Shown here: piece after piece, positions 33,636-41,436 of the stretch
How the letters are laid out: each line of letters begins with the position of its first letter
Numbering within the stretch: the first letter of the stretch is position 1
Assembly (NCBI GenBank): GCA_910585015.1
Contig: CAJUCT010000001.1
Coordinates: 98,111-162,110 of the forward strand
Length of the DNA stretch: 64,000 nt
Source: an uncultured Acetatifactor sp.
GTDB taxonomy: Bacteria; Bacillota; Clostridia; Lachnospirales; Lachnospiraceae
Reading direction: 5' to 3'
Position numbers and translations under genes: made by a program
Notes under the pieces: model-generated
Database searches by the model: none
What the model saw: the letters and a program-made list of their open reading frames with translations, nothing else
Told to the model about the DNA's origin: nothing

Positions 33636-36430
33636 TGTTGCAAAAGCTTTGGCATAAAAAATGGATGGTAATGTGTATGCTGCTGGGGTGTATTCTTCTG
33701 ATTGCCACCGTGGTCAGTTTTCCCATGTACAGGACGGCGGCCTTTGACCGGATGCTCCAGGACGAGATGGAAGCATGGCTGACGGAGCACGGCAGCTGGC
33801 CCACTATGAACACCATAACCCTGATCTCCAAGAAAGACAACGGCGGAAAAACCATCAGCAGAGTGGAAGACCTGATGACGGAGATCTACGACGAGATGGG
33901 GGTGCGGGAGCGGGACACTATCTACTATTACAGCCTGGCCAAGGCGGAGGCTGTCTCCCTGATGAACCGCTCCGACAGCAAGGCCGTCTCCCTGCGCCTT
34001 AGTTCCCTGTCGGGTCTGCCGCAGCATACCACAATGCTGGCGGGGGAGATGTATTCCCAGGACGGGCTGGACGAAGAGGGCAATATTGAGGTGGTTGTCA
34101 GTCAGGCTTGCATGGTGGAAGCGGGGCTGCTGGTAGGAGAGACACTGGAGTATGACGGGCTGAAGGGACCGGACGGCAAGAACCTGCGGCTTAGGGTGAC
34201 GGGCGTCTATCAGGAGTCGTCGGCGGGGGATTTTTACTGGCAGACTTCCCCGGAGGAAATGAATATAGTCTGTTTCATGGAAGAGCAGCTTTTTTATGAC
34301 ATGTTTACAGGAAAGAACGCAGGGAGGTACACGATTACCTGCACCTACTACAGCATGTTTGAATATGCGGATCTGAAGGCGGCGGATGTGGGACATATCC
34401 GGGAGTATACCGATTACCTGACCCAGGAGAGCCCCTATCGCACTACTTTGAAGGAGCCTGCCTACCGAGAGATCCTGGAGGGGTTTTACAAGAAGCAGAG
34501 CCGGATCGAGGCCACATTGTTTATCCTGCAGGTGCCGGTGCTGATCCTGCTGGGGGCTTTCCTGTTCATGATCTCCGGGCAGATGTATGAACTGGAGAGA
34601 AGTGAGATATCGGTGATGAAAAGCCGGGGCGGATCCAGCGGACAGATATTCCGGCTGTATCTGTATCAGAGCCTGCTTTTGACCCTGCTGGGGGCTCTGG
34701 CAGGCGCTCCCCTGGGAACGGTGTTTTGCCGCTTTCTGGGATCGGCCCGGAATTTTCTGGAGTTTTCGGCAAGGGATCAGATGGAGCTTGTGTGGTCCGG
34801 AGATGTATTATATTATGGAATGGCGGCCATGACGGCCTGCGTACTGATTATGACGCTGCCCGCCTTAAGACACAGTCGCCTGACCATCGTAAAGCTGAAG
34901 CGGCAGAAGGCCATGAAAAAGCGTTCCTGGTGGGAGATCTGCTTTCTGGATCTCATCTGCCTGGGGGTGGCGTTATACGGTTATTACAGCTTTTCCCGCA
35001 ACCGGGGCGCCCTGGTGGAGGATGTGCTGACGGGAAAGGCACTGGACCCGCTGCTCTATATCAGTTCCTCCCTGTTCATCGTGGGGATGGGTCTGTTGTT
35101 TCTGCGTCTGCAGCCGCTGCTGGTGCGGGGGATCTATATGCTGGGGAGGCGTTTCTGGCGCCCGGCCAGCTACGCTTCTTTTCTGGAGATCCTTAAAAAC
35201 GGCCGCAAGCAGCAGTTTATCATGCTGTTCATGATCCTGACCGTCTCCCTGGGCATGTTTCATGCCACGGTGGCCCGGACCATCCTGCAAAACGCGCAGG
35301 CCAATGTAGAATATCTGGACGGGGCGGACCTGGTGATCCGGGAGGTGTGGAACTCCAATGCGCCCGTGAGCGGGGAGGCCGTGGGAGAACTGCGGTATTA
35401 TGAGCCGGACTACAGCAAGTACGCGGCCCTGACGGGGGCCGACAGCTATACCCGGGTGATTCGGGACGGGCAGGCATATGTGCCCATCCAGGGGGCCGAG
35501 CGGCAGCAGGTCACTCTGCTGGGCATCCACACTCGGGAGTTTGGGGAAAACACCTGGCTGGACCGGGAGTTGTTGGGCCGGCATTACTATGAGGTGCTGA
35601 ACCAATTGGCGGTGGAGCCCACCGGTGTGCTGGCGTCCCGGAATTTCCAGACCCAGCAGGGCTATAAGGTGGGGGATACCATCCGATATTACAGCGGTTC
35701 CAAGAAGGAGATAAGGGGTAAAATCGTGGATTTTGTGGATTATTGGCCGGGCTATGAGCCCACCACGGTGAGCCTGCAGGCGGAGGGCGGCGTCAGTACC
35801 CGGGATAACTTCCTGCTGATAGCCAACTATGCCACTCTGCAGAAAACTCTGGGAACGGTGCCCTATGAGGTCTGGATCTCCCTGAAGGAAGAGCGCGATC
35901 CGGAGGAACTGTACCGATGGATCCGGGATAACGATGTACATATAGCCAGGTATGTGGACAGGGAAGCGGACCTGGAGAAGGTGATTACGGACCCTTTGAT
36001 GCAGGGGACCAACGGCATCCTGACTATGGGCTTTATCGTCACGCTGATTCTGTGCGCCGTGGGTTATCTGATCTACTGGGTTATGTCCATACGCTCACGG
36101 GAGATGATGTTCGGTGTGCTCCGTGCCAGCGGTATGCACAAGGGAGAGATGTTTTTCATGCTGATCAATGAGCAGGTCTTTTCCGGGGTGTTTGCCATAT
36201 TGGGAGGTGTTGGCATCGGACATCTCTCCTCCAGAATGTTCGTACCCATGCTGCAGACGGCCTATGCGGCCAGCAACCAGGTGCTGCCCATGGCGCTGAT
36301 CACGCGCCAGTCGGATATGCTGCGGCTCTACGGCGTGGTGGCCGGGGTGATGGCGCTTTGTCTGGCGGTGCTAATCGCCATTGTGTTCCGGATGAATGTG
36401 GCCAGGGCGCTGAAGCTGGGGGAGGAGTAG
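33623..36430 (+). CDS. FtsX/MacB-type ABC exporter permease
   Basis: A 935-residue duplicated permease. A first membrane helix (about 14-34) is followed by a large extracytoplasmic domain (to about 285), three helices (about 290-410), further helices near 435-490, a second extracytoplasmic domain (about 520-780) and a final set of three helices ending near 930. LRASGMHKGEMFFMLINEQV is typical of the FtsX core. GGAAGGA at 33608-33614 supports the start at 33623, inside the preceding gene. It works with the two ATPases encoded at 36703 and 37450. The 270-bp gap before the first ATPase holds a separate promoter. Confidence 0.88.
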   Translation: MLGVMLQKLWHKKWMVMCMLLGCILLIATVVSFPMYRTAAFDRMLQDEMEAWLTEHGSWPTMNTITLISKKDNGGKTISRVEDLMTEIYDEMGVRERDTIYYYSLAKAEAVSLMNRSDSKAVSLRLSSLSGLPQHTTMLAGEMYSQDGLDEEGNIEVVVSQACMVEAGLLVGETLEYDGLKGPDGKNLRLRVTGVYQESSAGDFYWQTSPEEMNIVCFMEEQLFYDMFTGKNAGRYTITCTYYSMFEYADLKAADVGHIREYTDYLTQESPYRTTLKEPAYREILEGFYKKQSRIEATLFILQVPVLILLGAFLFMISGQMYELERSEISVMKSRGGSSGQIFRLYLYQSLLLTLLGALAGAPLGTVFCRFLGSARNFLEFSARDQMELVWSGDVLYYGMAAMTACVLIMTLPALRHSRLTIVKLKRQKAMKKRSWWEICFLDLICLGVALYGYYSFSRNRGALVEDVLTGKALDPLLYISSSLFIVGMGLLFLRLQPLLVRGIYMLGRRFWRPASYASFLEILKNGRKQQFIMLFMILTVSLGMFHATVARTILQNAQANVEYLDGADLVIREVWNSNAPVSGEAVGELRYYEPDYSKYAALTGADSYTRVIRDGQAYVPIQGAERQQVTLLGIHTREFGENTWLDRELLGRHYYEVLNQLAVEPTGVLASRNFQTQQGYKVGDTIRYYSGSKKEIRGKIVDFVDYWPGYEPTTVSLQAEGGVSTRDNFLLIANYATLQKTLGTVPYEVWISLKEERDPEELYRWIRDNDVHIARYVDREADLEKVITDPLMQGTNGILTMGFIVTLILCAVGYLIYWVMSIRSREMMFGVLRASGMHKGEMFFMLINEQVFSGVFAILGGVGIGHLSSRMFVPMLQTAYAASNQVLPMALITRQSDMLRLYGVVAGVMALCLAVLIAIVFRMNVARALKLGEE

Positions 36431-36702
36431 GGCAGGCCGGGGCTGCTGGTCAGGGCGCCGGAGGCAGGCTCACCATGTTCTGCCGGCAGCGCGCTTTCGC
36501 TCCGTGGCAAATCGTAACAGTGCTAAGCTCGAAAGTACATCGCTAAGCACTGACGTTTGCCCTTGGGCTGGCGTAAGGGCAGTTGGCGGTGAGGGATCGG
36601 GAATTAAGCATTTTACAACGAAATCTTATGCATTCTGGCATAATTTTGGGTTCCGGCTTGTCAGGGTTAGGGAAGTAAAATATGTTATGATAGGGGAAGA
36701 GC
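36431..36702. other. Intergenic region in the exporter cluster
   Basis: After the permease stop there is a GC-rich stretch without a clear terminator. CAGTGCTAAGC (36518-36528) and GCTAAGCACTG (36542-36552) form an imperfect inverted repeat, and GCCCTT with AAGGGC makes a small hairpin near 36560-36580. No gene is supported. Confidence 0.5.
36658..36686 (+). promoter_or_regulatory. Candidate promoter of the ATPase pair
   Basis: TTGTCA (36658-36663) and TATGTT (36681-36686) are 17 bases apart. The start codon at 36703 is only about 16 bases beyond the -10 box, so the leader would be very short. An extended -10 TGGCATAAT at 36636-36644 is an alternative. Confidence 0.4.
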
Positions 36703-37434
36703 ATGGAAACGGATAATTTGGAAGTGGGGAAAAGAGCAGAGACGCAGGAGGCGGCCATCGTGATCAGCCATGTGAACCGGATATTTCCGGTGGCGGGGGG
36801 CGAGTTTCAGGCTCTGGCGGATATCTGCGCGGAGATTCCGGCGGGGGTGCTGACTATATTAAAGGGGCGTTCCGGATCGGGCAAAACCACACTGCTGAAC
36901 ATCGTGGGGGCGCTGGATGTGCCCACTTCCGGCAGTGTGCTGATCGGCGGGCAGGACGTGTGCAGGCTGTCGGAGCGGGCCAGGGAGAATCTGCGCAGGA
37001 CCAGGGTGGGGTTTGTGTTCCAGTCCGTGTCCCTGATTCCCACCATGGATGCCTTTCAGAACGTGGAATTTTCCCTGCGCCTTGCAGGGGTGAAAAAGGG
37101 CCGGGGGGAGCGGGTGGAAGAGTGCCTTAAGATGGTGGGGCTGGGGAACCGGATGCACCATATGCCTGCGGAGATGTCCGGAGGCGAGCAGCAGCGGGTG
37201 GCCATCGCCAGGGCCATCGCCCACAGGCCCCGGATCATCCTGGCGGACGAGCCCACGGCGGAACTGGACAGCGCCATGGCGGCGGAGGTGGCACATCTGT
37301 TCCAGGAGATGACCCGCAGAGAGCATGTGACCATTGTTATGACCACCCATGACACGGGACTGATGGATGCGGGAGATATGGTGATCGAACTGGAAAACGG
37401 GCGGCAGGTCACCGCGGGACAGGAGCAAGCATAA
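36703..37434 (+). CDS. ABC exporter ATP-binding protein (MacB/LolD type)
   Basis: A 243-residue ATPase with Walker A GRSGSGKT (about 55-62), Q-loop VFQSVSLIP, signature MSGGEQQR, Walker B IILADEPTAELD and a switch His in MTTHD. It fits the family of ATPases that drive FtsX-like permeases. A short stretch of about 15 bases separates it from a second ATPase, so the pair probably forms a heterodimer on the two halves of the permease encoded upstream. Confidence 0.93.
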   Translation: METDNLEVGKRAETQEAAIVISHVNRIFPVAGGEFQALADICAEIPAGVLTILKGRSGSGKTTLLNIVGALDVPTSGSVLIGGQDVCRLSERARENLRRTRVGFVFQSVSLIPTMDAFQNVEFSLRLAGVKKGRGERVEECLKMVGLGNRMHHMPAEMSGGEQQRVAIARAIAHRPRIILADEPTAELDSAMAAEVAHLFQEMTRREHVTIVMTTHDTGLMDAGDMVIELENGRQVTAGQEQA

Positions 37435-37449
37435 TAAAAGGGATAAAAA

Positions 37450-38352
37450 ATGGCAGAGGCAATGATACAGGCGGACGGCCTGGTGAAGATATATAAGACA
37501 AAACAGACGGAGGTACTGGCGCTGCAGGGGCTGGATCTGACCGTGGAGGAGGGGGAACTGACCGCTCTCATCGGCAACAGCGGCAGCGGCAAATCCACCT
37601 TCCTGAATATGATCGGCGGCCTGGACAGGCCCAGCGCCGGCTGTCTGGTGGTGGGAGGCAAGAACCTGTTCACCATGACGGAGCGGGAGTTGGTAGTCTA
37701 TAAACGGGACACCGTGGGATTTGTCTGGCAGAACAATGCCAGGAATCTGCTGCCCTATCTGTCGGCTCTGGAGAACGTGATGCTGCCCATGTACCTGGGG
37801 GATGTACATAAAAAGAAGGCTCGGGCCCTGGAACTGCTGGAGATGGTGGGCATGTCCTCCAAGAAGCGCAGCAGGCTGAACATGCTTTCCGGAGGCGAGC
37901 AGCAGCGCATAGCCATAGCCATAGCTTTGGCCAATTCACCGAAACTTCTGTTGGCGGACGAGCCCACCGGCAGCGTGGATCCCCGCACGGCCAACTACAT
38001 TTTTGACGTATTCACCGAATTGAACCGCCAGGGTCAGACCATCCTGATTGTCACCCACGATGTGGCCCTGTCCAAAAAGGTGAAGCGGGTGGTGGCAATC
38101 CGGGACGGCAAGATCAGCAGTGAGCGCATCCTGAAGGAAAAATACGCGGATCGCATCCGGGAAGCCGCCATCGACTGGCGCGCCGAGGACACCCAGGAGG
38201 AGTACGCCATCGTGGACAGGGCGGGCAGAGTACAGATTCCCAGAGACATTCTCTCTTCCATGAATCTGCAGGACAATAAAGTAAAGCTGGAACTGTCGGA
38301 GGGGAAAGTCATTATCAGCAGCCCCTCGGATAACACGGACAATCAACGCTAA
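37450..38352 (+). CDS. ABC ATPase with a C-terminal AbrB-like domain
   Basis: A 300-residue ATPase with Walker A GNSGSGKST (about 42-50), signature LSGGEQQR, Walker B LLLADEPTGSVD and switch His in VTHD. Beyond the usual 225 residues it carries about 60 more. Residues 255-295 (VDRAGRVQIPRDILSSMNL, then KVKLELSEGKVIISSP) resemble the swapped-hairpin AbrB/SpoVT fold. This tail could mediate dimerisation or regulation, or bind DNA; the last is only a guess. It is part of the exporter cluster. Confidence 0.88.
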   Translation: MAEAMIQADGLVKIYKTKQTEVLALQGLDLTVEEGELTALIGNSGSGKSTFLNMIGGLDRPSAGCLVVGGKNLFTMTERELVVYKRDTVGFVWQNNARNLLPYLSALENVMLPMYLGDVHKKKARALELLEMVGMSSKKRSRLNMLSGGEQQRIAIAIALANSPKLLLADEPTGSVDPRTANYIFDVFTELNRQGQTILIVTHDVALSKKVKRVVAIRDGKISSERILKEKYADRIREAAIDWRAEDTQEEYAIVDRAGRVQIPRDILSSMNLQDNKVKLELSEGKVIISSPSDNTDNQR

Positions 38353-38383
38353 TATGCGGAAATCTAAATAGGAGGTTCACATT

Positions 38384-39934
38384 ATGAACAGACCGGCGCC
38401 CATTATCAAGACTGACTATCCGGATCCGGATATCATCCGGGTGGATGACACCTACTATATGATCAGCACCACCATGCATTTTATGCCCGGCGGTGTGATC
38501 CTGCGCTCCTTTGACCTGAAGAACTGGGAGATTGCCGGATATGTTTATGACACGCTGGAAAATACTCCCCAGGAAAAGATGGAGGGGGAGAGCAGCATCT
38601 ACGGCAAAGGCATGTGGGCCGCATGTCTGCGCTATCATAACGGACGTTTCTATGTGCTGTTCGGAGTGCCGGAGAGCGGCAGTTATCTTTACACGGCAGA
38701 GTGTGTGGAAGGGCCCTGGACCCGGCAAAAGCTGGAGAGTCCCTACGGCTATCTGCATGATGCGTCCCTGCTGTTTGACGAGGACGACAGGATCTATATC
38801 GCCTTCGGACAGTCAAATATCCGGGTGACGGAATGGGAGCCGGACTTTTCCGGTCTCAGAGAAGGGGGCCTGGATCGATTGATTGTCAGGGAGAGCCAGC
38901 CTGTGAATCTGGGCCATGAGGGTTCCCATCTGTATAAGATCCAAGGGAAGTACTACCTGTTTACCATCCACTGGCCCAGTGAGGAGGGACGGGACCGGCG
39001 CACTCAGGTGTGTTTTGCGGCGGACTCTCTGGAAGGGGAATTTACGGAGCAGGAAGTCCTCAGCGATGATATGGGTTTCCACAACCAGGGGGTGGCCCAG
39101 GGCGGAATCGTGGACACTCCGGATGGCAAATGGTATGCCATGTTGTTTCAGGACCATGGCGCAGCGGGGCGTATGCCTGTGCTGGTGCCTGTGACTTGGC
39201 AGGGGGGACTGCCGGTATTTGGCCGGGAGGGCAAGGTGCCTGTCGTTCTGTCGGTGAAGAGCAATCGTCCCGACTACCAATATGATCCTCTATATACATC
39301 TGACAGCTTTCCCTGCCTGCGGGATTGGCAGGGCCGTTTTGAACTGAAGAGGCAGTGGCAGTGGAACCATGACCCCGATCCCAGACTGTGGGGGCTGAAG
39401 GAGGAAGGGGGACTTCGAATCCGCACCGGCAAGGTCTGTACCAATGTATTGCAGGCCCAAAATACACTGACCCAGAGGATGTTCTATCCGCGCTGCAGCG
39501 GGGAGGTGACAGTGGACGGTACAGCTTTGCGGGAGGGAGACTGCGCGGGGCTGTGCGCGCTGCAGGGCTGCTACGGCATGATTGGAATCACCCGAACGCT
39601 GAACAGTTATTATCTGGTGGTGATTACCCGAACGCTGCAGAATGACAAATTGTCCGGTAAAACCACACAGGATTATATGCCGGGCAAAGTGATGGAGCGG
39701 ATCGCCCTGCCCGGGCCGGTGGCGCGCGTAAAAATATCCGCCAATTTTACGGATATGGCGGATACGGTGGAATTTGCCTGGAAGAACGACGGGCGCTGGG
39801 AGACGGTGGGAGAGAGGCACAAGCTGTATTTCCGGCTGGATCACTTCACCGGCTGCCGCTTCGCCCTGGCGGTGTATGCCACCCAGGAGAGCGGCGGGGA
39901 GGCGGTGTTCACGGATTTTACCTATCAGGCATAG
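38384..39934 (+). CDS. GH43 beta-xylosidase/arabinofuranosidase with beta-sandwich tail
   Basis: A 516-residue enzyme close to the GH43_12 type. The catalytic residues are Asp14 (DYPDPDII), Asp126 (YLHDASLLFD) and Glu179 (GHEGSHLYKI); HNQGVAQGGIVDTPDG is a further landmark. The C-terminal domain (about 320-515) is the concanavalin-like sandwich typical of GH43 xylosidases. No signal peptide is seen, so it likely cuts imported xylo-oligosaccharides. The leader ATATGCGGAAATCTAAATA plus AGGAGG at 38353-38377 resembles the 3-prime end of the hairpin repeats at 25 and 27 kb. Its stop overlaps the converging AraC gene by ten bases. Confidence 0.93.
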   Translation: MNRPAPIIKTDYPDPDIIRVDDTYYMISTTMHFMPGGVILRSFDLKNWEIAGYVYDTLENTPQEKMEGESSIYGKGMWAACLRYHNGRFYVLFGVPESGSYLYTAECVEGPWTRQKLESPYGYLHDASLLFDEDDRIYIAFGQSNIRVTEWEPDFSGLREGGLDRLIVRESQPVNLGHEGSHLYKIQGKYYLFTIHWPSEEGRDRRTQVCFAADSLEGEFTEQEVLSDDMGFHNQGVAQGGIVDTPDGKWYAMLFQDHGAAGRMPVLVPVTWQGGLPVFGREGKVPVVLSVKSNRPDYQYDPLYTSDSFPCLRDWQGRFELKRQWQWNHDPDPRLWGLKEEGGLRIRTGKVCTNVLQAQNTLTQRMFYPRCSGEVTVDGTALREGDCAGLCALQGCYGMIGITRTLNSYYLVVITRTLQNDKLSGKTTQDYMPGKVMERIALPGPVARVKISANFTDMADTVEFAWKNDGRWETVGERHKLYFRLDHFTGCRFALAVYATQESGGEAVFTDFTYQA

Positions 39935-40875
39935 GGACTGTCGTCCAGCAGAGTCCTGCTGTTTCTTGAACGGTACTCGCTGGGCGTACAGTTTTTATAC
40001 TGCTTGAACAGCCGGTTAAAGGTGGAGATGCTGGGAAAACCGGCCTGCAGGGCCGCTTCGGTGATAGACAGATCCGGCCTGGCCAGCAACTCCTCCGCCA
40101 CCTTGATACGCCGGTGGCAGAGATAGTCGCAGAAAGTAAAGCCCGTGTACTGCTTGAACAGCCGGGAAAAATGATACTTGGAAAAGCCCGTGGACTCGGC
40201 GATGTCCTCCAGATTCAATTCTTCCATATAATGTATGTCAATATATTCCATGAGGCTGTTGAACTTTTGGATGTATTCCTTCTGCTTGTACAGCCGGACG
40301 TTGGGAAAGAGATTGTTTGCGTTGATATGGTTGTAGCCGAATTTGGTGAAAAAGTTCAGCAGCAGAGAGAAAATGGTCAGTTCCGCGTACTCGTTCTTGT
40401 TAAAATATTCATTTCGCATCTGGATCAGCAGCTGGTAAATATCCTCATAGATCTGGGGATAGGTATCCTTGGTGACATAAAGGGGCTGGGACAAAATGGA
40501 CTGGATGCCCACAAAGCCCTTTAGCTTGGTGATCAGGGAGATATCAAACATGAAGATAAAGCGGCTGCCGCTGTCCGGCGCATGGAGTTCATGCAGTTCT
40601 CCCGGCGGGATCACGATGATCTCTCCGGGCCGTATGTGGTAGTCGGTCTCCCCCACACGCACGTCATAGTAGTTTTCCACGGGCATAATGATTTCCAGCG
40701 CGGCATGCCAGTGGGCTTCAAAGCTCTCCACCTGGGTGTTGGGCCAGATGCGGATTGTGGAATTATTATGGAAAGAAACGGTCTCCTGAGAGTCCCGCAC
40801 ATCCCGGGTGCCGGTAAAATCGTGGTTGATTCCATAAAAATCAAGAAAGTTTCCGTTTATTATCAAATCTGTCAT
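39925..40875 (-). CDS. AraC family regulator with cupin domain
   Basis: A 316-residue regulator. The N-terminal cupin (about 45-125) carries HWHAALEIIMPVE and PGEIIVIPPGELHEL, typical of a small-molecule sensing domain. The C-terminal helix-turn-helix pair (about 215-305) carries LEDIAESTGFSKYHFSRLFKQYTG and ALQAGFPSISTFNRLFKQYK. AGAGGCAGGA precedes the start. It diverges from the importer operon at 41437 and converges on the GH43 gene, so it probably controls the transport block, activating it when xylan-derived sugars bind. It differs clearly from the AraC protein encoded at 12826. Confidence 0.93.
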   Translation of the reverse strand: MTDLIINGNFLDFYGINHDFTGTRDVRDSQETVSFHNNSTIRIWPNTQVESFEAHWHAALEIIMPVENYYDVRVGETDYHIRPGEIIVIPPGELHELHAPDSGSRFIFMFDISLITKLKGFVGIQSILSQPLYVTKDTYPQIYEDIYQLLIQMRNEYFNKNEYAELTIFSLLLNFFTKFGYNHINANNLFPNVRLYKQKEYIQKFNSLMEYIDIHYMEELNLEDIAESTGFSKYHFSRLFKQYTGFTFCDYLCHRRIKVAEELLARPDLSITEAALQAGFPSISTFNRLFKQYKNCTPSEYRSRNSRTLLDDSPYA

Positions 40876-40950
40876 TCCTGCCTCTTTTCTGCATATCCGA
40901 ACAATACCCTGTTAAATCTCCACACGGCCTGCGGCGCTGCGCCAACGCGT

Positions 40951-40980
40951 ATTATACTGGCCACTGTTAAGATTTTCCAA
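40951..40980 (-). promoter_or_regulatory. Promoter of the AraC gene
   Basis: On the minus strand TTGGAA (complement of 40975-40980) and TATAAT (complement of 40951-40956) are 18 bases apart. The -35 box overlaps one arm of the inverted repeat 40970-41027. Confidence 0.6.
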
Positions 40981-41027
40981 ATTCTGCCCGGTACACGCAG
41001 TGTAATCGGGCAGGAATCGGAAAATCT
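40970..41027. promoter_or_regulatory. Long inverted repeat at the AraC promoter
   Basis: AGATTTTCC (40970-40978) plus ATTCTGCCCG (40981-40990) pair with CGGGCAGGAAT (41007-41017) plus GGAAAATCT (41019-41027). The 19 pairs surround a 16-base centre. It may be an operator for autoregulation or a hairpin in the DNA. Confidence 0.65.
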
Positions 41028-41232
41028 AATCAGTCGTGAGTATAGGAAGTTTCGATCACAAAAAACTGCCTGCTCTGTAGCAGTGCCCAAATAGGCAAAT
41101 ATTGCTAAATTACACAATAATTGCTCACGCATTTATGCAACACGGTTGATTCCTTGTATGGAAAATGCTCAAAATGCTTGAAAGCACGAGAAATTTCTAT
41201 AAGTATATTCTAACATCTCAGATCTGAAAAGT

Positions 41233-41250
41233 AAATATTGCACAATATTT
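41233..41250. promoter_or_regulatory. Perfect 18-bp palindrome, candidate activator site
   Basis: AAATATTGCACAATATTT is an exact palindrome 60 bases upstream of the -35 box of the importer promoter. Its position suits a transcriptional activator. The protein that binds it is unknown; AraC proteins more often use direct repeats. Confidence 0.5.
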
Positions 41251-41307
41251 TTTTTGAAATTTCGCAATAAGTAAGCAATGTGTGAAGAGTAAATAGCAAA
41301 ATATAGG

Positions 41308-41336
41308 GAGACAGAGCCGATATGGGAAGATATAAT
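41308..41336 (+). promoter_or_regulatory. Promoter of the importer operon
   Basis: GAGACA (41308-41313, four of six matches) and a perfect TATAAT (41331-41336) are 17 bases apart. The weak -35 box suits an activated promoter. Confidence 0.6.
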
Positions 41337-41379
41337 TGTAAGCATAAAGTGCGAAAATCGCATGATTTCTATTTTGTCA

Positions 41380-41415
41380 TAGTAAACGGCATTGAACATT
41401 TGCCGGTGTTTACTA
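41380..41415 (+). promoter_or_regulatory. Leader hairpin before the binding-protein gene
   Basis: TAGTAAAC (41380-41387) pairs exactly with GTTTACTA (41408-41415), extended by GGC/GCC. It ends ten bases before the ribosome binding site GGGAGG and may protect the 5-prime end of the message or bind a regulator as DNA. Confidence 0.55.
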
Positions 41416-41436
41416 TAGGTACACAGGGAGGCATGT

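Larger units (their letters stand above)
40876..41436. other. Divergent control region between AraC and the importer operon
   Basis: This 561-bp AT-rich region holds no gene. It contains a minus-strand promoter overlapping a long inverted repeat, a perfect 18-bp palindrome, a plus-strand promoter and a leader hairpin, listed separately. An imperfect relative of the palindrome (AATATTGC then ACAATAATTGC) lies near 41098-41124. Confidence 0.7.
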
